Positions 1 through 12,566 of a stretch of 64,000 nucleotides of DNA are shown here, piece after piece. The number at the start of each line of letters is the position of its first letter. Positions within the stretch are counted from its first letter, which is position 1. A program made the position numbers and the translations under genes. The DNA is from Evernia prunastri (lineage: Eukaryota; Ascomycota; Lecanoromycetes; Lecanorales; Parmeliaceae). The DNA lies in assembly GCA_003184365.1 (NCBI GenBank), contig NKYR01000150.1, positions 17,224 through 81,223 of the forward strand, written 5' to 3'. Below the pieces are notes generated by a model, which was not told the origin of the DNA, made no database searches, and was given only the letters and a program-made list of their open reading frames with translations.

Positions 1-920
1 CTTCCTTCGAAAGTAGTACAGCCTTGAAAGGGAGAGAATCTATGATATAATGAGCAACGCATGCAACAAGCCTCACCTCTTTGGTTACTTAAAGATGGAA
101 AACGGTCTTAAATCGCACTCATTACCGTTATTACTCTTGGAGCTTCACGCTTGCTTGTCGCGGGTTGGACAGCCCAATTGGAGACGATAGCGTTCTGGCT
201 GCTCGAACTAGTCTTCTCAGCCGACCATAATGGAGTTCAATTAAAACTGTGGTATGAAGGGTAAGAAGGCGGTCTTGGTTATGTTTGTCGTTAGTCTAGC
301 GTGCGAGAGCCCAGTGAGCGGATCTCGTAGCCGCTAGCTCGGAAATTCCAGTCTTATTCGTGCATATGTGGACTTTATCTTGCAGCTTGCATGATGCACA
401 ACATCTTAGGATGTGATTCAACCCGAACCACACCATCAGACACCTTATACGGACTCTCATGGTTAGAACAGCGATTCAGAACAGTAGGCACAGCGCCTAG
501 ACTACGCTTTGACTATTGACATCCTATTCCAGGCTGATTGCCACTCGAATGAAGGCTGTCCTCCCAGGAGTAGCGCTTTTCCAACGACTTCGTCGATTTT
601 GACTTTCGACTGTGGACACTGAAGATCTTGTGGTGAAGCAAAATGGGCAGCTGGACGAAGGTGGCGATAGCTCGGAATTTCACTCGGCTTTCGTCAATCC
701 ACAAAAATGGCTCACACTCGGGTCGTACTGAGGTGGCTTTCAGCTCGCGGTAGTCGAGCATTTCAGATAGCTTGGCTAGGGACTAGCTAAGCATTTACTG
801 CCGTTGCTGTCTTTACTAGAATTAGGTCCCAACATCTCTCCCTTCCAAAAAGCTGGACGGTACGTGATAAACTTGTAATTCCAGCACTGGGAGACGCGAC
901 TGTCGCCAGACTCTATATCG
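1..920. other. Upstream region of the PKS gene, no gene recognised
   Basis: This is presumably the promoter and 5' flank of the polyketide synthase. The only sizeable reading frame is an 82-codon minus-strand one at 513-761, which resembles no family I know. I see no obvious TATA box or regulator site that I would defend. The left edge may cut off a neighbouring cluster gene. Confidence 0.4.
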
Positions 921-3900
921 ATGGATTTAAGTTTGCGCAACGGCTTTTCTAAGGACCAACTCAAAGGTTTGGATTATGATGCTATCGTCAAGGCTTATGC
1001 TCAATTCCCTGGGAAAGCGTCCATAGCGGAGCTTGACATCGATGGGTTAAAGACGTCAAATGGAGATTACCAAAGTGTCTTGCCCATCGAGACGTCTAAA
1101 GCTGTGGCCAAGCGGAATGATACCGATACGGCGTTCAAGGAAGGTATCAAATTCATTCCTGCCGAAACCAACGGACATCATCTCTCACAGCCGTCCGTAA
1201 ATACCATTGCACCGTCGCCCCCGGTTCCAGGAGATGGAGTCATGCCGATCGCCATAGTTGGAATGAGCTGCCGGTTCCCTGGTGGTGCCAATGACATCGA
1301 AAAGTTTCGAGAATTGGTCTTTGAAGGTCGCTCCGCGTGGTCAAAGGTCCCAGAAAGCAGGTTCTCAGTCGATGGCTTCTATCATCCAAATTCCGACCGA
1401 ACTGATTCGGTAAGTACTTGAGTGGAATCTGCCGTCACTCGGTCAAAGACGGCCAGCTGAGAATCTAGATGAATGTCAAAGCCGGCCACTTCTTACAAGG
1501 AACAGATTACAAGCAGTTTGATGCCTCTTTCTTCAATATAAGCCCCAATGAAGCCAAGGTGAGCCCTAGGTTTAATTTAGAAGAGGAATAGCGACTAAGA
1601 ATTGCAGGCAATGGATCCCAGAGCCCGGATGCACCTGGAGGGAGCCTATGAAGCTCTCGAGAATGGTAATCCTTTCCAAGCATCCACTGTAGTGCCAATT
1701 GAATAACGATGAAATAGCCGGTATCACCCTCTCAGAGGTTATGGGCTCTGACACTGCCGTCTTTGTTGGAGCCTTCGGTGCTGATTACGGTAACCTGATG
1801 GCTCAAGATCCCGGGATTGTTCCAGCATATAAGTTAACCGGCCTGGGGGCCTCGCTATTCTCAAACCGAATCTCGCACTGGTTCGATCTGAAAGGACCAT
1901 CCGCAACAGTGGACACGGCTTGCAGCGCTTCCATGACTGCGCTTCATTTGGCTTGTGAGTGTCTCCGGAATGGTGACTCCAAGATGGCGATAGTATCTGG
2001 AGCGAATCTTATACTTGAGCCAGACGTTATGCTAGGCCTCAGCACTTTGAAGTAAGTAGTCCCACATGGGAGTTACTCCAGGTGCGGTTCTAAGTCAAAC
2101 AGGTTCCTGAGCCCCGATGGGAGGACATACATGTTCGATCAAAGAGCGAATGGCTACTCGAGAGGTGAAGGACTAGGCACACTGGTGGTTAAACCTCTAT
2201 CAGAGGCGCTCGAGGCAAATGACCCCATTCATGCTGTCATCAGAAATACTCGGACGAACCAAGACGGACGGACCCCAGGCATCACAATGCCTAGCCAAGA
2301 CGCGCAACGAGCACTCATACAGGCCACGTACCACCAGGCCAGAATCGATCCATCTGAGACTGATTTCTTTGAAGCTCATGGGACTGGTACGCAGGCAGGA
2401 GATCGCATCGAAGCCGAGGCGCTTTCAACTGCACTTAGCACTGCATCTCGCTCCTTTCAGAAACCACTGCACGTTGGGTCAATCAAAACACTTCTAGGAC
2501 ATACAGAAGGTTGTTCTGGTATCGCCGGCATGATGCATGCGGTGATGGCTTTGAGAGGCAAAGCCATCTTACCAAATTGCAACTTTGAAATCCCCAGTGA
2601 AAAGATAAAATTTGATGCGTGGAGAATCAAGGTTGGTCATCCATGTAAATAGAGAGTATTATTGACATATCTAGGTTCCCACAAAGCTTGAAAGCTGGCC
2701 TGCCGACCATGCCCGTCGAGCTTCTGTAAACAGCTTTGGCTATGGGGGCGCGAATGTTCATGTCGTCCTCGAAGAAGCTCCAGGCCAAGTTGGTAACCGA
2801 TATGAAGTGAATGGCTCTGAAGAATCACCCGATTCCCATTCGGTAGACGAGCGAAAGATTTTGTGTCTCAGTGCCCATGATGCGGGCGGGATCGAAAGGC
2901 AAGCCGGGCTTCTTGCAGAGTACCTCCAGGTTCACTCCGGGTCGGAAATCATGCACGATCTTGTCTATACACTCGGTCAACGACGATCTATCCATAAGCA
3001 CAGGTGTGCGGTTCAGAGTGATTCACTTCGAGGGCTGCAATCGAGCCTTGGGAAAATCAAATATGCTCCTCCCAAGGCCAGCGGACCCAAAAGACTTGCG
3101 TTTATATTTACTGGTCAGGGAGCTCAATGGCCGAAGATGGGATTTGAGCTGCTGGGTACATATCCTGTCTTCAAGAATACGTTACATGCCGCAAGCAAAC
3201 ACATTACTAACCTCGGTGCTACCTGGTCTCTATTAGGTATTTTCAAATTTTTGTCTTTTGGTTGTTCATCCTTGACCTAGTATACAGATGAGCTTTCCCG
3301 GGAGGCTGCATATTCCAAGGTCGACGAGGCTTTCATCAGTCAGCCCCTCTGCACCGCGTTTCAGATTGCTCTGGTCGACCTCCTCCGATCTTGGGCAGTC
3401 CACCCTAGCATAGTCGTGGGCCACTCCAGTGGCGAGATCGCTGCCGCCTATACTGCAGGGATGCTCTCGCTCGAATCTGCCATGAGTGTGGCTTTTTACC
3501 GCGGCAAACTAAGCTCGCAGCTGGTTCCCAAAGGTGGTGATGCTAAAGGTGCAATGCTTGCTGCTGGGCTTTCTGTTGACGACATACAACCTTACATAGA
3601 AAGTGTCAGCTCGGGTAAGGTTGCAGTCGCTTGCATCAACAGCCCAAAAAGCGTCACACTCTCAGGAGATGTAGGGGCTATCGACGAGCTACATTCGATT
3701 TTCGAGGAAAAGGGTCTCTTTAGCCGTAAGTTGAAGGTCAACGTGGCTTATCATTCCGTCCACATGAAAGCGATTGCGGAAGAGTACTCCAGATCTCTGC
3801 GTGGCCTGAGTGTATTACCGAGAAATCAGAATGTGAAGTTCTTCTCCAGTGTTTTCCCGGGCATCGGTGTGGAAACCAACACAGAGTATTGGGTCCAAAA

Positions 3901-6900
3901 CCTTCTTTCTCCTGTTCGATTCAGCGATGCGATGAGGATTGTGCTCGACTCCCAGACTGAACACGATCTTGCGTGCATCGAGATTGGACCTCATTCCGCG
4001 TTAGCCGGTCCTTTCAAGCAAATTTGTCAGTCGTTGTCCGCAGAGGCAAAAACAGAATACTTTCCGTCTGTCGTGAGGAATGGAGATGGCGTGGAGCAGG
4101 CGCTGACTCTCGCTTGCAGTCTGTTCAGCATTGGCTGGAAGATTGACGTTGCGTCAGTCAACTTTCCAGCTGGAGAGACGAATCTTCGAGTACTGACGGA
4201 CCTCCCCCCTTATGCATGGAACCACAGCACCAACCATTGGCATGAAGGAAGACTGTCCCATAATTACTGCCACCGCAAGCATCCGCCTCACGACCTCCTT
4301 GGTACACTCTTAGATCATTCGAGCGATCTTGATATGCGGTGGACCAAGTATATACGTCATTCGGAACTTCCATGGCTCAAGGATCACGTGATTAGATCTG
4401 AGATCCTTTTGCCAGCTGGGGCCTACCTTGCTATGGCTATGGAAGCAATTGCCCAAAAAGCCTCGATCGTCGGTTTGCAGGTCAAGGGGTATAAATTGCG
4501 CGATGTGACTTTCTCCAAAGTCTTGGTAGTCCCCGACACATCAGATGGAGTCGAAGTGTCACTCATCCTGGAGCCGTTCCGGCGAAGTTCTGCGGCATCT
4601 TCTACAAATTGGAGCGAATTTCGAGTCATTTCATTTGGACCTGATCGAAAAGCTTATGAGCATTGTCATGGATTGATAAGCGCAACCCACACCGCGAATT
4701 TTGACTTCTCTTCCAAAGATGAGGCCGTTCTAGCCAGTGTACGCCATGACAAAGATATGAAATCTGGACTTTACCAGCAGTGGTTGTCACAAGCTGCGTC
4801 AAACAGCAACGAGCTGGGTCCGTCATTTCAATTGATCTCGAAATGTTGCATGAAGGACGAGAATGTTTTCTGTACCTTGCGCATACCCCAGAGGTTTGGC
4901 CAGGAGAGCCCACTGACCATCACCGCTCCTCTGTGGGACTCTATTCTACAGGTCACAGTCCTGGCTCTTGCTGGTAAGGCCCGCCCTCTGACTGGCGCAA
5001 TGGTTCCTACTTCAATCGCCGAGCTGGCCATTTCGAAGTCAATTAGTCGGAATCCTGACGATATACTTTACGCTCGAGGCTCGACAGCAGAATTGAGTCC
5101 AAGGGATTTCGAAGGTCAAGTCATCATAGCTCAGGACACGGGTGACGTCTTAGAGCCTGTGGTCCAAGTCCAGGGTGCTAAATTTGTGGTCATACCTAGA
5201 GATGAAGAGTACAATAAGAGCGAGGACGATCCAAAGACCAAACTCTGTTGGAACGTGTTGTGGGAGGAAGACCCTGATGATCTATCACAGGAGGACCTTG
5301 CGAAGCGTTGGCCAATTCCTGGGCTGGCACCTCAGGAGATACCCCAAACCGTGATCTGCGAGAGAGCTTCATGGTACTGTCTACGCTCTGCGTTCAAATC
5401 TTTAGTCGACACAGATATCGAAAAGATGGCACCCCATCATCGAAATTACTACAACTGGATGAAAAAGCGATACGAGCTGGGACAAGATGGCAACTTACCT
5501 TACCAGAAGAAGGACCATCAAGAGTTGTGGTCTTCCACTGACCAACAAGTCATTGAAAGTACTTTGCAGCAAGCGGCTGCCACTGGCGCCCAAGGCCGCA
5601 TGGCGGTTCGGTTGGGACGTAGGCTTTTGGATGTATTAAGAGGAGAAATAGAGCCGCTCTCTTTGATGCTTGAAGATGATTTACTGAACGAATACTACGC
5701 GGATAGTCGAGGCCAAGACCGTGTCTATGAGCAAGCTGCGCGATTTGTGAGACTGGCTGCTCATAAAAACCCTAAGTTGCGCATTCTTGAAATTGGAGCT
5801 GGAACAGGGTACGTGATCTCGTGACGACCTCTTTGCACGTATACTAGTTTGTTTTCGCAGAAAGATCACTAATCGTTCACCTCTCTTCCATCATCAACAA
5901 GTTGCCTTTGCAAACAACAAAATTTGATGCTGACTCGAATTGAATAGGAGCATAACGACATGGATTTTGAAGACGCTTGGTGGATATGACACTCATTATC
6001 CTCAGTTCTCATCCTACGTCTTCACTGATATCTCGACTGGCTTCTTTGAAAAGGCTCAGAACAAGTTCAAAGCTTGGGGAAGCCTCATTTCGTACAAGTC
6101 ACTCAATATTGAAGAGGATCTGAAAGCCCAAGGATTTAATGAAGATGAGGGGTACGATATGGTGATTGCCGCGAACGTTTTGCATGCTACCCACGTTATG
6201 CACCACACCATGAGCCAAGTGAATAAGCTGCTCAAGCCAGATGGAAAGCTTATTCTGGTTGAGGCATCTGCAGGCCGTATGATATCTGGGGAACTTATTT
6301 TCGGACTGCTTCCGGGATGGTGGATGGGTAAGCAATAGAACAATGTCTCATCAGGGTACTGACATGTTGCAGGCGTCACCGAAGGCCGAACAGAAAGCCC
6401 TCTTCTTTCCGAAGGGCAATGGAATGCTTTGCTGAAGCGCACTGGATACTCAGGGGTCGACATCTGTCTCCGGGATAGCATAGAGGAGGAATCATGGACA
6501 ATGTCGATGATGGTATCATCCAAAGAGAGCAGTGATGGAGAAGTTGATCCCCATGAGATTCAGATCATCTACGACGCCCCCCAGGAGCGAGATCTTGTCG
6601 ATTCACTAGCCAAGAAGTTCGAGAAATCATCCAGCACCAAAACTTTGATCTCAACCTTGTCAGAGACGGATCCCTCGAACGAATTTGTCGTCATTGTCGA
6701 CCACGCAGACGCCTCTCTTCTCCTAGACCTTGACGAGAAAAAGCTTGAGGTGCTTAAGTCAATATTCTCCCAGGCGCAAGGTGTCCTATGGATAACGTTG
6801 AGCGGCTCAAATTACAGCAAACAAGCCGAAGCCGGCGCTGTTTTGGGGATGCTCAGAACGCTACGGTCAGAGAGCGGAGGCATGAACTATGTAACGTGTG

Positions 6901-9387
6901 ACATGGAGTCCAACGAAACTTCGAACCTGGATCTCGCTCAAGCCATCTCTAAAGTCTTTTTCAAAGCATTCAGCAAGTCCAACATGAGATCCTCGGTAAA
7001 AGAACTTGAATATGCTGTGCGGAATAGAAAAATCGTGATTCCTAGACTTGTTGAAGACAAGCCTGCTAACAAAGCCACCATGACGCAGCCATCGAAACAG
7101 GAGCCAGAAGAGCAACCCTTATGGCAAGAAGACAGCTGCCTGCGTCTCGATATGGGCCATGTTGGACTCCTGGACACATTCCAATTCGTTCACTCCCGGG
7201 GCTTTCCATGCGATCTCCTCGACGACGAGGTGGAAATCGAAGTAAAAACGGTCGGTCTCAACTTTCACGATCTCATGGTCGCGACAGGCCAGCTTCCCGA
7301 TCCGAACGGCTACGGTGTTGAATGCGCTGGTATCGTTACCAAGCTGGGGAAGAAAACGGACCAGCTCAAGGTTGGGGACAGGGTTTGCGCGATCGCTCCC
7401 TCCAGCTTTGCCAGTCGGGTCATCGCATCTCAGAAGCTAGTCAGCATCCTGCCGGACAGCATGACTTTCGAGGTCGGCGCCTCGATCCCTTCCGTTTTCA
7501 CGACATCTTACTATTGCATCTACCACGCAGCCCGGCTGCAGAAGACCGATTCAATTTTGATACACTCAGCAGCGGGTGGTGTAGGGCAAGCATGTATCAA
7601 AATGGCGCAGCTTGTGGGCGCAGAGATCTTTGTCACTGCAGGCTCCTCAGCCAAGGTGGACTTTCTTCAGAAGACTTTTGGTCTACCGCGAAGTCACATC
7701 TTGAACTCAAGGACCCTCAGCTTCAGACATGATATCATGGCCCTGACTGAAGGTAAAGGTGTTGACGTAATAATCAATTCCCTGGCAGGAGAAGCCCTCA
7801 CAGAAAGCTGGAGATGTTTGGCCATGTTTGGACGATTCGTGGAACTCGGCAAGAAGGACGCCGTGCAGAACTCCAGGCTCGACATGGCGCCTTTCGAAAG
7901 GTCTGCCAGCTTTATTGCCGTAGGATGGGATCATTTTGGCAATCATAGGCCAGAATTTGTTGGCAGTGTGCTAAAAGAGATCATGAATCTTTTCGCCAAC
8001 TTCACTTTGACCGCACTGGAGCCAATCACCACCTTTCCCATGTCGGAAATTGAAGCAGCATTCAGGTTCATGGCTTCAGGAAACCACATGGGCAAGATTG
8101 TTGTTACAGCTGACAGAGATTGTCTTGTCAAAGTAAGTCGATCATCCGCGCGAATCTTCAAGCTACTAATAGGTAAATGTAGGCTATCCCTAGGTCGCCG
8201 CCACCTCTTCGGCTTCGTGCTGATGCTTCTTACCTCCTTGTCGGCGGACTGGGTGGTATTGGTATAGAAATAGCAAAGTGGATGGTCAATGACCTTGGTG
8301 CTAAGAGTCTCATATTAATCTCAAGATCTGGTCTCGATGCAGCCGGTGCAGCAGATGCAGTTGAAACACTTAGGAGACCAGATGTCGCCATCACAGTGCG
8401 TAAATGCGACGTGGCAGACAAGGAAGCCCTCTCAACCTTGCTTCAAGACTGCGCTGACACTTTACCGCCAATCCGAGGCCTAGTCCAGGGCGCCATGGTC
8501 CTCAGAGTAAGCGCCCACATTATCTCTGCTCCCCAGACCCCAGAGCAAAATTTGCATCGCTAATCTGATTCATATAGGACGCGATCTTTCCTAACATGAC
8601 CCTGAGTAAATACTACCAAGCTCTCAATCCCAAGATTCGCGGTTCACGAAACCTACACGACCTATTCCAGCAGTCTTCAAGCCAGCTTGATTTCTTCGTC
8701 ATGCTCTCCTCCTTAGGTGGCCTCCTAGGTAACGCCTCGCAGTCCAACTACGCCGCCGGGAACACGTATCAAGATGCCCTAGCCCACCATCGCGCAGCGC
8801 ACGGCCTACCCGCTTTGACCATCGACGTCGGCAAAGTCGTAGATGCCGGATGGGTCGCGCAGAACCAAGACATAGTATCGCGAGGCGTTCTGGAAATGGC
8901 TCGGGACATCAGCGTCAAGGATCTCACTAATCTCATCGAGCACCACATCCGCGGCGGAAGCACGGGGTCCGACACGGTCGCGGCTCAAGTGGCGGTCGGT
9001 ATCGAAGGGTATCCCTCCTTCGACGCACGCTTCTTACACGTTGGCGCCAGCGTCGCGGGCTTATCGCAGAAGCAAGAATCACAAGATCAAACGCAATCAT
9101 TGGAGTTGCAGATGGCGGCCGCAGGCCACGATAGCGCGCGGCTGGTATCGCTGATCCTGGAAGCGTTCAAGCAGAAACTTGGCCGATTGCTGGCGCTGAA
9201 GGTCGAGGATGTGCGTGAGGACGAGACGATTGCGGGACATGGAGTTGACAGTCTGGTGGCGGTTGAGATCCGGAATTGGTTCCGAAAGGAGATGGGAGCT
9301 AATGTGACCGTGTTCGATATTTTGAATGGCAAGTTGAGTGTGAAAGGAGTGGTGGACGAAATTGTCAGGGAGATGGTGAAGGCTTGA
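921..9387 (+). CDS. Highly reducing type I polyketide synthase (KS-AT-DH-MT-ER-KR-ACP)
   Basis: An iterative fungal PKS that condenses malonyl units and can methylate and fully reduce the chain. Eleven exons fit: 921-1409, 1469-1558, 1608-1665, 1718-2051, 2103-2631, 2675-3236, 3288-5808, 5948-6327, 6373-8132, 8183-8506 and 8578-9387; all joints keep frame and give about 2,618 residues. The KS starts near residue 108, with DTACSAS (Cys ~281), EAHGTGT and GHTEG. The AT has GHSSGEIAAAY near 731. The DH starts near 1020, with its catalytic His in LKDHVIRSEILLP (~1054). The MT has LEIGAGTG (~1521). The ER starts near 1918 and has an intact GGVGQA. The KR has GGLGGIG (~2260) plus a Ser/Tyr pair in SNYAAGN. 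The ACP has GVDSLVAVE (~2572). No domain lacks its key residues, so a methylated, highly reduced product is plausible. No thioesterase is visible at the C-terminus. Product unknown. Confidence 0.95.
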
Positions 9388-10057
9388 TTGGAAGAGATAC
9401 GGAGGATGAGGGAAGATTCTTGATTGGGACGCGTCGTCTTTCCGGCATAATTTTGGCCAGATTTCCTTGTACTTCTGCGCATCCGACCTTTCCACACGCT
9501 CGTTTTGACACGGCAGGAACCTAGCATCTATCACATTCACGGCAATTCATATCGCGAAAAACGCTGCGCTTATCCATCAGAAGCATCCATGATTCAAGAA
9601 ATGCACCTTCCGTAGATTCATTCACTCTAGTCAGCTTGGATACCAGATCCGCGCAGCAGACTAGAAGTACTACCCATGAAGCCTCGAGAAGCGCAAATTT
9701 GTAAGACGCCAGACATTTTTCAAACGCTGCACCTATTCTATTCCTATGCCCTTCCTTGTACTCGGGACGTACACGCTAGCGGGGGCCCAACCGTAGGGAT
9801 TTTATGGGTAAACTCAGGCTTGCCTTGCTCATACCTAGGTAAGCAAGATTTTGACCCCTACCAGCGTGTCCGTCCCGAGTCCATAAGTATGAGTGCCATG
9901 GCTTCTGGGAACGTCGGCTATCCCTCGAACTTGTGAGGGCCACGAGACGGGTTCCAGGAGAGTTCTGAGATAAGTAGAATGATCAATCGATCTATGCATC
10001 ACATACCGACACCTTGACAGGACTCTGGGCGATGCAATCAGAGACTCCAAGCTGCTC
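9388..10057. other. PKS 3' flank, no gene seen
   Basis: The stretch contains the PKS 3' region and unremarkable intergenic DNA. Short open frames on both strands resemble nothing. No tailoring enzyme, transporter or regulator sits here. Confidence 0.4.
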
Positions 10058-10505
10058 TGACAGGGTTGGCGGTGGTGGAAATAGTTGATTTTCGAGGGGA
10101 AATTGCACCAACTATCAGATTTGAAATCCAAACTGCACCAACTAACACATATGTGAAGATATAAAATTTAATTAGGCGTTGAAAAACAAGTGCCGTAAGG
10201 CGGAGTGTCAAGACACTAACCCATATGGGACGCCAAGCCAGGAACCCTAGCCCTCAATATCAGCGAACAGCCCTACTGCATTAGTGGCTTGGCGCATCCC
10301 ACACTACATGTAGCCTACTTTCCTACATTACATAGATCCTTAGTCCACTCAATACCACATTATTCAACACCTTCAATAATCGTGAAAATTTCTTCACTAT
10401 CAATTGAACCAGTTGGTTTTGAAGTCAACCCTGCACCAACTATTTAGATAAACCAACGGTTCCACTAATAGTGGACCACTTAGTTGGTGCACCATCGCCA
10501 GCCCT
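10058..10505. mobile_element. hAT-like non-autonomous DNA element (MITE)
   Basis: The left end (cagggttggcggtggtg at 10061) matches the reverse complement of the right end (tagggctggcgatggtg ending at 10506) at most positions, giving imperfect terminal inverted repeats. The 8-base direct repeat agctgctc occurs immediately outside, at 10050-10057 and 10506-10513, as expected for a hAT target duplication. Inside both ends the motif gcaccaacta recurs, twice on the left and twice on the right in opposite senses, like subterminal transposase sites. No transposase frame is present. The left end carries about four bases not mirrored on the right, so the exact boundary is uncertain. Confidence 0.55.
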
Positions 10506-10513
10506 AGCTGCTC

Positions 10514-11032
10514 AAGACTGGGCTGAAATTGACTTTTTTCACTGGAAGTGTGGTTGGACTATGGAGCACTGCTACTAACGTTGCGTATGCAGCTGACACT
10601 GAATCGTACAAGGGCAGCCCGTTGCTAAGTGTGAAAACGTTCGCTTTCAGGATTTTATCTGCTGGAAATGATGCAGGCACATCTATGTTGAAGCTACCCC
10701 CCACGGTGTGTCAAATAGCTAATGGTGGCAGATCGTATGGTTTTCCTAGACTAAATAAGTAGTCTCACATTACGCCATACAAAATATCAATCAATCGTCC
10801 GTGACCATTTCTCAATACCTTCGCAATCCGCGGCACAATATAGAAACCCAAAAGCCTGAAAGAAGGTTTTCGACACGGTCAATAGACCTAATCACCATCG
10901 CGATCTCAAAAAGCATCGCTGCAGTAGCATTCCTCCTCTTCGAGGCCAGACCTCTTCCACTTGGCTCCACCTGCCTTCCACGGAGAAATCTTAGTGGTAT
11001 GAACCGTACTGTCGTGTATATACCATACCATG
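10514..11032. other. Intergenic, no gene seen
   Basis: Between the short element and the first of the four small paralogues. Reading frames are short and have no family resemblance. Part is presumably the 3' flank of the minus-strand gene that follows. Confidence 0.35.
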
Positions 11033-11866
11033 CTAGACTGGGTTATCGCCGATGGAACGTTCCCTCATTGGATGAAAAGATAAGCAGCAGTGACCTCTCA
11101 GTGTGTCAAATTTCCCCGGCCCTAGTTCAGGTTCCAATTTCCTATTGAAAAAATCGAAGAGACGCCAATCAGAAGGCGCATAATTCCTTTCATCATAGTG
11201 TCTGTCGAACCAAATCCTGAAATCCAAAGTCAAGAGCTCAAAATTCTTCAAGGTCTTCAGCCCGCTAACCACACCCCTTGGTGAGAACTCACCCTGAACC
11301 CACCGATAGTCTATTGTAACGTGGCAACTTTTCCTTGGAGTCTGGGTGCCGCGGAGCCCGCGAAGCGACTTGACGAAGTGGTCTGCCTCGTCTGCTTCAC
11401 TGGATCGAGACGTGAATTGCGTTGCATCCAGTGTGACTTCGACGTACTGCATCATACTGAGAGCTTGGGGACCCAGCATCTTGGGAGGCATGTTATGCAC
11501 GTGCCGGCCCTCGAAACGGAAAACGTTGTCACGATAGAGAATGCCCATCGCCTCAAGATTAACCTGACGAGCTGCTCTCAGGATGGCCAGGCGTTTGGAC
11601 TGGCAGCGAAAGATCAAATATATCAACGCACAGCCCAGGGGGTTCCATAAACAAGAGTGCGGGGTGATAGACTGCCCTGCGCCGGTGTAGGTCGCCTTGA
11701 AGAGATGGTGGTAGATCATGTTGCGCACCTCGGGAGGCAATGCGAAAAAGCCGTGCTCGGTCGTCGACTGGAAGACACATCCTTTGGTCATGTCGATTGG
11801 TTCGCAAGGGTTTGGAAGTCTATCGACGGTGTCGAAGGGTGTGGACCCATTGCGTGCCGCGTCCAT
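11033..11866 (-). CDS. 2EXR/F-box-like small protein, paralogue A
   Basis: An uninterrupted 277-codon frame starting with ATG at 11866. Near residue 41 it has FFALPPEVRNMIYHHLF, the entry motif of the fungal 2EXR/F-box-like families (LPxExRxxIY), followed by an arginine-rich stretch and VNLEAMGILYRDNVFRFEG. Near the C-terminus it has LGPGKF followed by LSFHP, which recurs in three neighbours, so the four are diverged copies of one gene. Function is unknown; proteins of this type are often speculated to be substrate adaptors, which nothing here tests. No signal peptide or membrane segment is seen. An 18-base tandem repeat lies just upstream. Confidence 0.7.
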   Translation of the reverse strand: MDAARNGSTPFDTVDRLPNPCEPIDMTKGCVFQSTTEHGFFALPPEVRNMIYHHLFKATYTGAGQSITPHSCLWNPLGCALIYLIFRCQSKRLAILRAARQVNLEAMGILYRDNVFRFEGRHVHNMPPKMLGPQALSMMQYVEVTLDATQFTSRSSEADEADHFVKSLRGLRGTQTPRKSCHVTIDYRWVQGEFSPRGVVSGLKTLKNFELLTLDFRIWFDRHYDERNYAPSDWRLFDFFNRKLEPELGPGKFDTLRGHCCLSFHPMRERSIGDNPV

Positions 11867-11897
11867 GAATGAGAAAGTCGCTGTGGACGCTGGAAAG

Positions 11898-12025
11898 GTT
11901 GGAGATGAACTGGAGGTTGGAGATGAACTGGAGGTTGAAGATAGACTTAAAGTTAGGGATGAACTGGAGGTTGGAGATGAACTGGAAGTTGAAGCTGAAC
12001 TGAAAGTTGGAGATGAATTAGAGAG
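11898..12025. repeat. 18-base tandem minisatellite
   Basis: About seven degenerate units of gttggagatgaactggag occur head to tail just upstream of paralogue A. Read on the plus strand they would encode an acidic hexapeptide repeat, VGDELE with variants. Unit length is a multiple of three, but no convincing gene frames the array, so it may simply be promoter DNA of the minus-strand gene. Confidence 0.75.
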
Positions 12026-12059
12026 GAAGAAACAAAGAGGAAATCGCGGGAGATAATGT

Positions 12060-12566
12060 ACCCTCCCTCAGATGGCGTGTCCAAGCTTGAAAAATTGCAT
12101 TATCTTGGGAAATTGGGTTTTTCTCTCTCTTACAATCATTGAGCACGTTTGAGAGTGGAACCCGAAGCTTACTCTAGACTAGTTGCCAAGACCTTCTCAT
12201 TCTGACATTACCCACACTTCGAGATCCAGGCAAAGCGTCCGATGGCTTGCTGTGGAGCACCAATAATCACGAAATTTGAATCAGAATGACAATTTCTGGC
12301 TTGAGCAATAAATAACTCCAGGCTACATCCTGAAAGTGCGACTTTCTGTGGCATCCCAGATCTCATCATTTGGTGCATTGAACCCAAGCGCGCATGTTCA
12401 AGCAAATGAATCAACATTGGGATTTTATCCAATTTTCAATAACAACAAATTATATACATATCATCTAATCGCCTATGTGTGGACCTTATCGCGTCGTCTG
12501 GACCACTGTCTAACAAGATTTCCTTTTCAACCAAGATCATTCCACATGAATATAAGATATCCCTCA
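12060..12566. other. Intergenic, no gene seen
   Basis: This separates paralogues A and B, both on the minus strand. I see nothing beyond short random frames. It should contain the 3' flank of paralogue B and the distal promoter of A. Confidence 0.35.

Noticed and set aside
4370..4440. DH motif of the PKS reads HVIRSEILLP, with Ser where HxxxGxxxxP has Gly
   Set aside because: The Gly position varies among fungal highly reducing PKSs, and the His and Pro are kept, so I do not call the domain inactive.
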